From the NCBI RefSeq assembly GCF_018221685.1, contig NZ_JAGJTM010000005.1:131501-195500 (forward strand): DNA of 64,000 nucleotides. Reading direction: 5' to 3'. The translations under genes and the position numbers were made by a program. Positions 49,774-58,018 of the stretch are shown one piece after another. The notes below the pieces were generated by a model that made no database searches, was not told where the DNA came from, and saw only the letters and a list, made by a program, of their open reading frames with translations. Source of the DNA: Bombella apis. Lineage in GTDB: Bacteria; Pseudomonadota; Alphaproteobacteria; Acetobacterales; Acetobacteraceae. Position 1 is the stretch's first letter, and the number at the start of each line of letters is the position of its first letter.

Positions 49774-52700
49774 ATGGCCACCTACTCCTATAACTCCAGC
49801 TACGACAATCTGAAAGCCATCGGAACCAACCAGGTTACTGGGAAAAAGAACTGGACCTTTATCCTGGGCGGCAACACGACCGGCACCGCACGGGCACAGA
49901 GCGACCTCCACAACATTTACGCAGCCGGGACCAGTGGTTTTGGAGACGACACCTCAAACTCCCTCGCCTATGTCTATCAGAAGACCATGTCGAACGGCAT
50001 CGCCGTAAATGGCGGCTCTCTGGCTGCCGTCGGAAAATTCGGTATCCTCTCGGGCGCCACAGCCCTTTCCGGAGCGTCCATCGAAGCTGTGGGGCAGGGA
50101 ACCGTTCTGAATGGCATTGTCGGCTCGTCAGGGGGCATCTTCGCAGGGGCCGTCAGTCTCCGCCCCAACGACCCGAATGCGCCTTACGTCAACGGACCCG
50201 GCACGGCCATCAATCCCAGCGTCGGCTCTGGTGGATATGCGCTCGTAGGCGGTGGGGCCGCCGACTTCATCGTCAAAGGCTTCCAGGTCAACGGATCGGG
50301 TGGCCTCATGGTTGGCGGGACATTCAATCCTGGCAGCCTCTACGGAATTGGTAATGGGGGAACGGGAACCGGAGGCACCATCTTCGGCACTCAGTCCGTT
50401 TTCTCCAACGGGCTCTCACAAAACCAGATCTTTGTCGGTAAAAATGCCGTACAGACAGTTGTCAGCAATGGTCTTTCCTCCAAAGCAACCATCATAGGCG
50501 GGACGCTTCTCAATTCCGGTGGAACCACATCCGGTGCCACGATCAGCAGTGGCGGGCAGATACGCATCACGGGCGGAACCTACGTCACCTGGCTGAATGC
50601 AGGCTATCAGAGTGTAGCTGGCAGTTACGGGCTGGGGACCTCCTATGACGACACCATCACCTCCGGTGGCACGGAGGTGGTCGGCAGTGACGGAACCGTG
50701 TACCGCTCCGTCCTTTCCTCCGGGGCGGTCGGGACCATCCTCGGTGGAGGGACCTCCCTCTCTGCCAACATCGCCGGGGGAACGGAGACTGTCAGTTCCG
50801 GTGGTATCCTCAGCACAGGAACTGTCAGCAATAACGGTTCCATTTTTGTTTCTTCAGGGGGCTATGCCTCCAACGTGGACATCAGCCAAGGCTATGTTGA
50901 GGTCACATCCGGGGGCATCGGCTCCGAATTCTCTGCCAGCAATGGCGGCACCATCCAGATTGATGGTGGCGCTTCAGTCAGCCATCCTGTCGTAAATAGC
51001 GGTGGTACCCTGACCATTGCCTCTGGTGCCGTCATTTCCAACGGGGCGACCATCAATGCCAGCCCCGATACCAGCGTCGTTGTCCCTTCCGGGGCAACAG
51101 CGGACTATGTCGTGACCAACAATGGCACGACCCTCATCACTCCCGGGGCCACAATCCTCAACGAGGTCGTGTACGCTACCGGTAGTGGTACAACCCTCCT
51201 TTCGGGCTCCGGTGCCACCATCGGGACGGCCCTTGCCGGGTTCAACCCCAACAGCAGCCTGGCCAGCCGCGGGACCATCGCTGTCAGCAACGGAGGGGTT
51301 CTCTCTGCTGCCACGGTCCAGCTGGGTGGGGCTGTCATTCTCGGCTCTGGCGGGACAGTTGGTGGTACTCTCAGCCTCCTCGGGGGGACGGGCTCGTTCC
51401 TCTCCGGCGGCAAGATGGATACCACCACGCCGTTGCAGGTTTCAGGCATCAGCACTTCCGTGCCCATGGGGACATGGGTTGGAGCACCGCTCGACACAGT
51501 AACATTTGGTGCCGCCCTTTATGTCGACTCCGGCTACAATTTCACGGAGATTGACGTTGGCAGCAAAGCCACAGCCACCATCAACGGAGGTACTGTCGGT
51601 ACCTTCACGATCGGCAGCGGTGGGACCGACACCATTACAGGCGGGGCATCTGTCACGTCTCTTGCGGCTACAAGCGGGCTGAGCACCATCTCCGGCGGAA
51701 CTGTCGACAGTTTCACGGCCACAGAAGGGACCAACAATCTCGCCGCCGGGGCCTCCATCAATACGTTCAACGTCACAGGCGGTGTCAACAGCATTGGTTC
51801 TGGCGTGCTGGTCAACACGCTCAGCGCTGGCCCGGGGGCATCCCTCGCCCTCGCCAGTGGGGCGTCCGTCTCCAATGTCACGCTCAATGGCGCCAATCTC
51901 ACCGTCCCTCAGGGCGGAGCAGGGATCACGCTTCTTTCTGCCCTCAATGGGGCTACGAGCATCATCAGTTCCGGCGCCCGGATCGACAGCGTCTTCCTCT
52001 CATCCGGTAATGCAACTGTCACCTCCGGGGCCTTCATCAGCCGCCTGACCATCATGAGTGGCGCCTCTGGCGTTCTGAACTCGGGAGCTTCCGTCCAGCA
52101 TGTCGAGGTAGCCAATGGCGGCTGGGTCAGCGGGGCCCGCATTGCCAACAACAGTGAACTGGCTGTTTCCTCCGGCGGGACAGCTCTTCAGACACTTGTC
52201 ACCTTCGATGCCGGTACGGGGCAGCATTCTGGCGCCTCCTACACCATGGTCCAATCCGGCGGGACCCTCTCCGGGGCCTCCATTATCGGGGCTTCCGGGG
52301 CCATCAGCAGCAACAATCTGGGGGGACTGCTGACTGTGGCCTCCGGGGCGGTGCTTCTCAACACGTCCATGGGCTATAACGCCCGCATCAAGGTCGATGG
52401 GCTGAAATACAGCAATTCCGGGAAGGTGACCATCAGGAATGGTACTCTGACAGTTACAGAAAATGGGCAGACCTGGGCGGTCGGTCTCCAGGGCAATTAT
52501 GACGCCACCGGATTCGTTCTGAATGACGATGGACAGGGCAACACCATCATCGCCTATCAGAAATGCTTCCTGGCAGGCAGCATGATCCGCACCCCCAAAG
52601 GCGAAAAAGCCGTGGAGCGCCTGCGCAAGGGCGAACAGATCAATGTCTTTGTAGATGGCCGGGAAGAGACCCGTGACATCACGGCTGTCATCCAGCGTCG

Positions 52701-53604
52701 CGCCCGTGTCAACACATCCAGACCTGAAGACATGGCTGGCTGGTCTGTTCTCATCGCCAAGGATGCCTTTGGTGAGGGGCTGCCCAACAAGGACCTTTCC
52801 GTCACGCCAGAGCACTGCTTCTACTTTGAGGGCCGCTTTGTCCCTGCCCGTATGCTCGTCAACGGCACGTCCATCCGGTATGATCACAGTCAGGTTGAAT
52901 ACGATTATTACCACGTGCAGACGGAACCGCACTCTGTCATCTGGGCCAATGGTGTCCTGACGGAAAGCTGGCTGGATACGGATGAAGAAGATCTGTACAA
53001 ACCGGAAGACGATTCCTCGGAAGATACCCTGAAGCTGGCAGAGCGTCATCAGCTCAACTGGGACGACCACGCCGCTGCGCCGCTGGATGTCTCCCAGACT
53101 TTCGTAAAGCCGCTGCATGACAGATTTGCCGCACGGACCGTTGAACTCGGCATTGCCGAAGCCGGGACGTCGCACGGTGCGCCGCATGACGGCATGACAG
53201 CCGATCCTGCTCCCTATATCCGTCTGCCAGACGGGCGGACCATCCGGCCTCAGCGGCATGAAGCCGGGCGCTACCTCTTTGCCCTCCCGGCACATGCCCG
53301 CCAGGTCACGCTGGGCTCCCGGACATTCCGGCCCTCCGAAAGTATCGGCCCACACGTGGATGACCGACGTGAGCTCGGTATTCTGGTCGGACAGGTCTCC
53401 CTCTGGGTTGGCGAGAAGGAGCACATCATCACCCGCCATCTGACAGAAAAGAACCTGAAAGGCTGGGATGTCATTGAAGCCGGTCCCCATCGCTGGACGC
53501 AGGGTGAAGCAGAACTTCTCCTGCATGATGCCCCCGCTGCCAGTGTTGGCCAGAACATGCTCAGCATTGAAGTACAGGCTGGCGGCCCCTACCGGCAGGT
53601 CTGA
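49774..53604 (+). CDS. Large beta-repeat (AIDA/autotransporter-like) protein with C-terminal Hint domain
   Basis: 1276 residues. Residues 1-150 form a Gly/Ser/Asn-rich start without a recognisable signal peptide. About 150-920 are degenerate repeats of 18-20 residues of the type SGGT..G..TV.SGG, typical of AIDA-like beta-helices. At 931 a Hint domain begins at Cys (QKCFLAGSMIRTPKG), with the TPEHCF histidine at 1014 and VIWANGVLTESW near 1055-1066. The last 190 residues include RTFRPSESIGPHVDDRRELG, a module I associate with Acetobacteraceae Hint proteins. Hint domains can cleave themselves before the Cys. It is probably a surface or secreted protein, but no export route is visible nearby. 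Confidence 0.88.
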   Translation: MATYSYNSSYDNLKAIGTNQVTGKKNWTFILGGNTTGTARAQSDLHNIYAAGTSGFGDDTSNSLAYVYQKTMSNGIAVNGGSLAAVGKFGILSGATALSGASIEAVGQGTVLNGIVGSSGGIFAGAVSLRPNDPNAPYVNGPGTAINPSVGSGGYALVGGGAADFIVKGFQVNGSGGLMVGGTFNPGSLYGIGNGGTGTGGTIFGTQSVFSNGLSQNQIFVGKNAVQTVVSNGLSSKATIIGGTLLNSGGTTSGATISSGGQIRITGGTYVTWLNAGYQSVAGSYGLGTSYDDTITSGGTEVVGSDGTVYRSVLSSGAVGTILGGGTSLSANIAGGTETVSSGGILSTGTVSNNGSIFVSSGGYASNVDISQGYVEVTSGGIGSEFSASNGGTIQIDGGASVSHPVVNSGGTLTIASGAVISNGATINASPDTSVVVPSGATADYVVTNNGTTLITPGATILNEVVYATGSGTTLLSGSGATIGTALAGFNPNSSLASRGTIAVSNGGVLSAATVQLGGAVILGSGGTVGGTLSLLGGTGSFLSGGKMDTTTPLQVSGISTSVPMGTWVGAPLDTVTFGAALYVDSGYNFTEIDVGSKATATINGGTVGTFTIGSGGTDTITGGASVTSLAATSGLSTISGGTVDSFTATEGTNNLAAGASINTFNVTGGVNSIGSGVLVNTLSAGPGASLALASGASVSNVTLNGANLTVPQGGAGITLLSALNGATSIISSGARIDSVFLSSGNATVTSGAFISRLTIMSGASGVLNSGASVQHVEVANGGWVSGARIANNSELAVSSGGTALQTLVTFDAGTGQHSGASYTMVQSGGTLSGASIIGASGAISSNNLGGLLTVASGAVLLNTSMGYNARIKVDGLKYSNSGKVTIRNGTLTVTENGQTWAVGLQGNYDATGFVLNDDGQGNTIIAYQKCFLAGSMIRTPKGEKAVERLRKGEQINVFVDGREETRDITAVIQRRARVNTSRPEDMAGWSVLIAKDAFGEGLPNKDLSVTPEHCFYFEGRFVPARMLVNGTSIRYDHSQVEYDYYHVQTEPHSVIWANGVLTESWLDTDEEDLYKPEDDSSEDTLKLAERHQLNWDDHAAAPLDVSQTFVKPLHDRFAARTVELGIAEAGTSHGAPHDGMTADPAPYIRLPDGRTIRPQRHEAGRYLFALPAHARQVTLGSRTFRPSESIGPHVDDRRELGILVGQVSLWVGEKEHIITRHLTEKNLKGWDVIEAGPHRWTQGEAELLLHDAPAASVGQNMLSIEVQAGGPYRQV

Positions 53605-53610
53605 CCACCC

Positions 53611-53638
53611 CCCGGGGAAGCAGGATAGTTTCCCCGGG
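53611..53638 (+). terminator. Hairpin after the repeat/Hint gene
   Basis: CCCGGGGAA at 53611-53619 pairs with TTCCCCGGG at 53630-53638, seven bases after the stop. The stem is strong but no T-run follows. Confidence 0.5.
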
Positions 53639-53694
53639 CTCCAAAACGTCATAGGCTGTTTCATCGCTTTCCAACGCAGGACTGATGGCAGCCC

Positions 53695-54681
53695 ATGACA
53701 ACAGGCCTTTTCCTGACAATCATAGAAGCCATCCTGCCCATACTGGTCACGCTCGGGCTGGGGTATCTGGCAGCATGGCGGCGGGATTTTGATTCCCATC
53801 AGGCGGGTGTCCTCATCCGCCTTGTCATGCTTTATGCCCTGCCGCTGGCCCTCTTGGCCTCCATTCTCAGCACTCCACGGGAGCGGGTCCTCTCTGCGGG
53901 CCCGCTGGCTGGGCTGATCCTTGTTGCCATGCTGGGCGTGTATATCGTCCTCTTTGCCATCCTGCGCTGGGGGCTGGGACGCCGACAGGGAGAAGCAGCC
54001 CTGATCACCATGACCGTGACAGGCCCTTCTGTTCCCTTCATCGGGATTCCTGTTCTTGGGCAGCTCTTTGGCCCAACCAGCGCCGTTCCTATTTCCGTCG
54101 CTTCGCTCATCATGAATCTCTGTCAGATTCCGCTGACACTGATCCTGATGAATCACGACCAGCAGCGCCAACAACGGCAGCAACAGGATGCCGAAACAAA
54201 CCCCACATGGCAGACCACGCTACGAGAGCTGGGGGGCCATCTGCTCCATTCCTGCCGGGAACCCGTCGTCTGGGCGCCGATGCTGGCCTTCCTGATGGTT
54301 CTGGCCAATATTCACCTGCCCCTCCCCCTCAAAAGTTCACTCCAGCTGCTGGGACACGCCACGGGCGGCACGGCGCTGTTTGCCTCCGGGGTTGTCCTCT
54401 GCGCCCGGCAGGTCCGCTTCAGCCTGCCTGTAGGACTCATGGTGCTGGGCCGAAATGTCCTTATCCCTCTTGGTGTCTGCATGCTGGCCTTTGTCTGGCA
54501 CCTTCCCTCTCTGACCTTGCAGGAAGGTGTCCTCGCCATGGCCATGCCCAGCGCTGCCATGAATGTCATTCTCGCCATGCGCTATCACATGATGGAGCGT
54601 GAAATCGCCTCGGTCCTTTTTTTCGGTACGATCAGCTCCATATTGACTCTGGCATTCTTCATATGGCTGACAAACGCATGA
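53695..54681 (+). CDS. AEC-family transporter (auxin efflux carrier-like permease)
   Basis: Inner-membrane permease of the AEC superfamily, which in bacteria moves organic acids such as malate or malonate. The 328-residue product has about ten predicted membrane segments in two halves. The first begins LFLTIIEAILPILVTLGLGY, a polar Gln-rich loop (QQRQQRQQQDAE) sits in the middle, and the last is VLFFGTISSILTLAFFIWL. Family-typical PSVPFIGIPVLGQLFG and AMPSAAMNVILAMRYHM are present. It overlaps the following phosphatase gene by four bases (ATGA). Substrate not predictable. Confidence 0.88.
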   Translation: MTTGLFLTIIEAILPILVTLGLGYLAAWRRDFDSHQAGVLIRLVMLYALPLALLASILSTPRERVLSAGPLAGLILVAMLGVYIVLFAILRWGLGRRQGEAALITMTVTGPSVPFIGIPVLGQLFGPTSAVPISVASLIMNLCQIPLTLILMNHDQQRQQRQQQDAETNPTWQTTLRELGGHLLHSCREPVVWAPMLAFLMVLANIHLPLPLKSSLQLLGHATGGTALFASGVVLCARQVRFSLPVGLMVLGRNVLIPLGVCMLAFVWHLPSLTLQEGVLAMAMPSAAMNVILAMRYHMMEREIASVLFFGTISSILTLAFFIWLTNA

Positions 54682-55169
54682 CAGATTCATCCTCCTTTCC
54701 TTCATTTCTTTTTGTCTGCACTGGCAATATCTGCCGTTCTCCTCTGGCAGAGCTGGCCATGCGCCGGGAGGCGGAACAGCGCGGCCTGATGGTCGACATT
54801 GATTCCGCTGGCACGGGAAACTGGCATGAAGGCGACCGGCCTGACCCCCGTGCCCGTGCCACGGCACGGCGCCATGGTCTGGATGGCAACCAGCTCCGGG
54901 CCCGCCAGGTCAGGACCGTGGATTTTGACCGCTTCGACCATATCATCGCACTGGACCGGTCCCACCTTGCTGCCCTGAAAAAGCTTCAGCCTGCTGGTAG
55001 CAAGGCCCATGTCAGCCTTCTGCTGGACCATGTTTCCGGCCGGCGGGGGGATGATGTAGTCGACCCCTACTACGGTCCTGAAGAAGGCTTTGAAACTACG
55101 TGGCGGGATGTTGAAGCGGGCTGCAAGGCTCTGGCTGCCCGCTTTCTGGACAGACCTTCCACCTGCTAG
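54678..55169 (+). CDS. Low-molecular-weight protein-tyrosine phosphatase
   Basis: Cytosolic phosphatase of the LMW-PTP family. From the ATG at 54678 (163 residues) the catalytic loop VCTGNICRSPLAELAM places the nucleophile at Cys14 and the phosphate-binding Arg at 20. The general acid is in DVVDPYYGPEEGFETTW. Length and motifs are canonical. An in-frame ATG at 54663 inside the transporter gene would add five residues; the ATGA overlap favours 54678. In other bacteria such enzymes act on exopolysaccharide tyrosine kinases; no such kinase is nearby. Confidence 0.93.
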   Translation: MTDSSSFPSFLFVCTGNICRSPLAELAMRREAEQRGLMVDIDSAGTGNWHEGDRPDPRARATARRHGLDGNQLRARQVRTVDFDRFDHIIALDRSHLAALKKLQPAGSKAHVSLLLDHVSGRRGDDVVDPYYGPEEGFETTWRDVEAGCKALAARFLDRPSTC

Positions 55170-55227
55170 GCAGCGGTCAGGTTGGACCTGATCCCCGCCT
55201 GCTCCCCACCTCTTGAAAGTGCGCATC

Positions 55228-56175
55228 ATGACGGCAACACCAAAGACACAGCAGCATCTTCTCCTGCTGGAACCGCTCCCGGAACCCACACTGGCAACAC
55301 TGGGGGAACATTTCGTCATCCATCATTTCAGCACCATGGATGAGCTAAAAAAAATCGCACCGGAAATCCGGGCCATTGCCACGGGCGGGTCCTATGGTGT
55401 GGCACCGGAGGTCATGGCCGCCCTCCCCCATCTGGAGATCATCGCCGTCAATGGCGTCGGGCTGGACAGGATTAACCTTGCAGAAGCCAGGAGGCGGCAT
55501 ATCCGGGTTACCGTCACCACGGACATTTCCACCAATGACGTGGCCGACATGGCCATGCTCCTCCTGCTGGCCCTGAAGCGCAATCTCAGAAGCAATGAGC
55601 AGTTCCTGCTGAATGGCAGCTGGGCGGCTGGGAAACTGCCCCCTCTGGCTCATTCTCTCAATGGTCGGAAACTGGGAATCGCCGGTTTCGGTCGCATCGG
55701 TCAGGCCGTAGCCCGGCGGGCACAGGCCAGCAACATGGAGGTCGCCTACTTCAACCCCCACCCCCGTGAAGGCAGCCCTCTGACTTTTGAACCCAGCCTT
55801 GAAAAACTGGCCGCATGGGCGGATGTGCTCGTCATCACCCTTCCTGCCACTGCTGCCACAAAACATATCGTCAATGCCGACATACTGGCAGCACTTGGCA
55901 AGGATGGTGTGTTGATCAACACAGCCCGGGGCAGCGTGATTGACGAAGAAGCCCTGCTGGCCGCCCTGAAGGACAGGACGATCGCCGGGGCGGGGCTGGA
56001 TGTCTTCCAGAATGAACCGACCATCAATCCGGCTTTTTCCACGCTGGACAATGTCGTGCTCCAGCCCCATCAGGCCTCCGCCACCATCGAGACACGGCTG
56101 GCCATGGGGCAGAACATCATCGACAACCTGCTGGCTCACTTCAGCGGGAAACCCCTGCTTACACCAGCCTGCTGA
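55228..56175 (+). CDS. D-isomer-specific 2-hydroxyacid dehydrogenase (GyaR/hydroxypyruvate-reductase-like)
   Basis: NAD(P)H-dependent reductase of 2-oxo acids such as glyoxylate or hydroxypyruvate. The 315-residue product has the Rossmann motif LGIAGFGRIGQAVARRAQ, the catalytic Arg in INTARGSVIDEEALLAAL, Glu in GLDVFQNEPTINPAF and His in VVLQPHQASATIETR. The phosphate-side residue after the nucleotide-binding strand suggests NADPH use is possible, but this is not certain. The ATG at 55228 is preferred over a TTG at 55213. It lies 58 bases after the phosphatase gene. Confidence 0.92.
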   Translation: MTATPKTQQHLLLLEPLPEPTLATLGEHFVIHHFSTMDELKKIAPEIRAIATGGSYGVAPEVMAALPHLEIIAVNGVGLDRINLAEARRRHIRVTVTTDISTNDVADMAMLLLLALKRNLRSNEQFLLNGSWAAGKLPPLAHSLNGRKLGIAGFGRIGQAVARRAQASNMEVAYFNPHPREGSPLTFEPSLEKLAAWADVLVITLPATAATKHIVNADILAALGKDGVLINTARGSVIDEEALLAALKDRTIAGAGLDVFQNEPTINPAFSTLDNVVLQPHQASATIETRLAMGQNIIDNLLAHFSGKPLLTPAC

Positions 56176-56191
56176 CCCCTACGAAACATTA

Positions 56192-56225
56192 CAGCCCGGG
56201 CCCCGTCAGACGGGTACCCGGGCTG
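56192..56225. terminator. Hairpin between convergent genes
   Basis: CAGCCCGGG at 56192-56200 pairs with CCCGGGCTG at 56217-56225, with an inner CCGT/ACGG pairing. It sits between the dehydrogenase (plus, ends 56175) and the TM2 gene (minus, ends 56255). It probably serves both strands. No long T-run is present on either side. Confidence 0.55.
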
Positions 56226-56254
56226 CAAAATTCACCCTGCTGGAGCAGGCAGGC

Positions 56255-56728
56255 TCAGAACCATTCCTTGCGGTTCTGTACATAGACCCAATAAAAATCT
56301 TCATCAGATTTTGTCAGGTAAATCACTCCCTCGATGAAGGCGATCAACCCGATGATGACGGGAGGGAGCACCAGAATACACCCCAGAACCGACACCAGCA
56401 GCATGATCAGACCTGCCCGGGTGTATCCCAGATAAAATTTGTGGATGCCCAGCCCACCCAGAAAGAGGGCCAGAATCCCGGCAGCCGTTTTGGACTTGCC
56501 ACCCACCTCTTCAAAGAGATTTCCTGCTGGCGTCTGGCCAGACCCGGGCACGATGAAAATGGACAGGGCCTCATCACCCTGCACATCAAAATCGACAACT
56601 GCACCATTCTTCAGGAAGGCACCTTCAGAGCCGAAGCTGGCCCCCTTGAAAGAGTAACGTTTTTCATCGTTCCCGCTAATGATGCCCTCACCATTGCGTA
56701 TATCATAGTTCAGGATCGTCCCGCGCAT
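56255..56728 (-). CDS. TM2 domain-containing membrane protein with cold-shock-like N-terminal domain
   Basis: 157 residues. The N-terminal 65 residues (MRGTILNYDIRNGEGIISGN, RYSFKGASFG, VDFDVQGDEALSIFIV) resemble a small beta-barrel of the cold-shock/OB type. The C-terminal half is a TM2 domain: GILALFLGGLGIHKFYLGYT then GLIMLLVSVLGCILVLPPVI and a third hydrophobic stretch IGLIAFIEGVIYLT, ending in a charged tail. TM2 proteins are mostly uncharacterised inner-membrane proteins. It is alone, 127 bases downstream of nadK on the same strand. Function unknown. Confidence 0.85.
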   Translation of the reverse strand: MRGTILNYDIRNGEGIISGNDEKRYSFKGASFGSEGAFLKNGAVVDFDVQGDEALSIFIVPGSGQTPAGNLFEEVGGKSKTAAGILALFLGGLGIHKFYLGYTRAGLIMLLVSVLGCILVLPPVIIGLIAFIEGVIYLTKSDEDFYWVYVQNRKEWF

Positions 56729-56855
56729 CTCATGTCTCCATCTTTACTGATTGGCCAAAACATTAAAATGAATTCGATCAGACATAAAGGAACATTTCTG
56801 TCAGAATTCCTCCCCAGACAGAAAATTGCTCCACTGGCATTTAAAAAGTAATGAT

Positions 56856-57614
56856 TTATTCAGCAAACTGTTCCGCAATGATCCGTTCGGACAGGCTGTG
56901 ATCAGGATCGAAAAGAAGCGTCACCTTCTTTTCATCGTCCAGCCTGACGATGACCTCACTCACGTCACGGATCTCCTCAGGCCCGGCCACAGCCGAAGCG
57001 GGACGTTTGTCCGTGTCATAAAGCGTAAAACGGACTGTCACGCCTGCAGGCAGAAGAGCCCCCCGCCAGTGCCGGGGCTGGAACGGAGAAATGGGCGTGA
57101 GAGACAGCAGCTCCGCCCCCAGGGGAATGATGGGCCCATGGGCCGACCGGTTATACGCTGTTGAACCAGCCGGCGTAGCCAGAATGATGCCATCACAAAT
57201 CAGACGGGACATCCGCACCCGGCCATCAATCTCAATGCCTATATGAACCGTCTGACGGGTCTCCCGATACAGAAACACGTCATTGAAACCAACACCTTCA
57301 TGCAGCTCGCCAGACTTTGTCCGGGCCCACATGTGCAGGGGAGCAATCTCCGTATGCTGGGCATAAGCCAGCCGCTGGGGCAGGTGATCCTCCGCCGGGC
57401 TGTTCATGAGGAAACCGATTGTCCCATAATTCATGCCAAAGACAGGAATATCACTGCCACAGATATGCAGCAGCGTCTCCAGCATGAAGCCATCCCCCCC
57501 CAGACACACCAGAACCTCGGCCTGGTCCAGCGGGACATTGCCATAACGCTCAGTAAAACGCTCCAAGGCTTCCTGTGCAGCCTCGGTGGAAGCAGCAACA
57601 AAGGCAATGTTCAT
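56856..57614 (-). CDS. nadK: NAD kinase
   Basis: ATP-NAD kinase that makes NADP. The 252-residue product has the GGDG motif (LVCLGGDGFMLETLLHICGS), FGMNYGTIGFLMN, the substrate loop GFNDVFLYRE and the signature TPAGSTAYNRSAHGPIIPLG. Length fits the shorter alphaproteobacterial NadK class. It is eight bases downstream of a small exported-protein gene, in line with purH. It begins MNIAFVAASTEAAQEALERF. Confidence 0.95.
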   Translation of the reverse strand: MNIAFVAASTEAAQEALERFTERYGNVPLDQAEVLVCLGGDGFMLETLLHICGSDIPVFGMNYGTIGFLMNSPAEDHLPQRLAYAQHTEIAPLHMWARTKSGELHEGVGFNDVFLYRETRQTVHIGIEIDGRVRMSRLICDGIILATPAGSTAYNRSAHGPIIPLGAELLSLTPISPFQPRHWRGALLPAGVTVRFTLYDTDKRPASAVAGPEEIRDVSEVIVRLDDEKKVTLLFDPDHSLSERIIAEQFAE

Positions 57615-57622
57615 GGAACGGC

Positions 57623-58012
57623 TCAGGGAGACCCGCCACCCTGATGCTCGATCACATCATAGGCAGCTGAACCGGGGTAGGCCCCTTTGCGGACATCCAG
57701 GACCGAAGGACAGACCAGCCTGTCCTTGTCGTACAGGGCCAGTACCCAGATTTTCCGCCCATCGAGGCTGACCAGCCCGTGCACCTTCACCTCATTGGCC
57801 AGACGCACGAACGGCAGCAGGGATTCCGGCATGACAACATCCCGCCCATCAGCGAACAGGACCCCATCACCCGTAATGCGACTGACCGTACCGGTGAAGA
57901 CCGGAACGGGCTTCACGTCATACTGGCAGTCGGCTGCCTGAGCCACCACAGGAAGCCCGCCCAGCAGGCTCCCCATCAGGACGAAAAGAGCAGAAAATCG
58001 GGTGATCATCAT
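57623..58012 (-). CDS. Small exported protein of unknown function
   Basis: 129 residues with a clear signal peptide ([20 protein letters not shown] to about AQAA-D). The mature part has two cysteines (ADCQYDV and LVCPSVLDV) that could form a disulphide, and an all-beta look ([40 protein letters not shown]). I do not recognise the family; the pattern resembles small periplasmic OB-like or nuclease-like barrels. It sits between purH (6-base gap) and nadK (8-base gap), so it is cotranscribed with both. Confidence 0.8.
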   Translation of the reverse strand: MMITRFSALFVLMGSLLGGLPVVAQAADCQYDVKPVPVFTGTVSRITGDGVLFADGRDVVMPESLLPFVRLANEVKVHGLVSLDGRKIWVLALYDKDRLVCPSVLDVRKGAYPGSAAYDVIEHQGGGSP

Positions 58013-58018
58013 GGAACC

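Noticed and set aside
50400..52400. Repeated Gly/Ser-coding units that might be a CRISPR or tandem DNA repeat.
   Set aside because: The units are degenerate at DNA level, stay in frame and code for AIDA-like protein repeats; spacing is not CRISPR-like.
52000..54183. A 727-codon open frame on the minus strand opposite the Hint gene.
   Set aside because: Antisense to the repeat/Hint gene and the AEC transporter; no recognisable domain.
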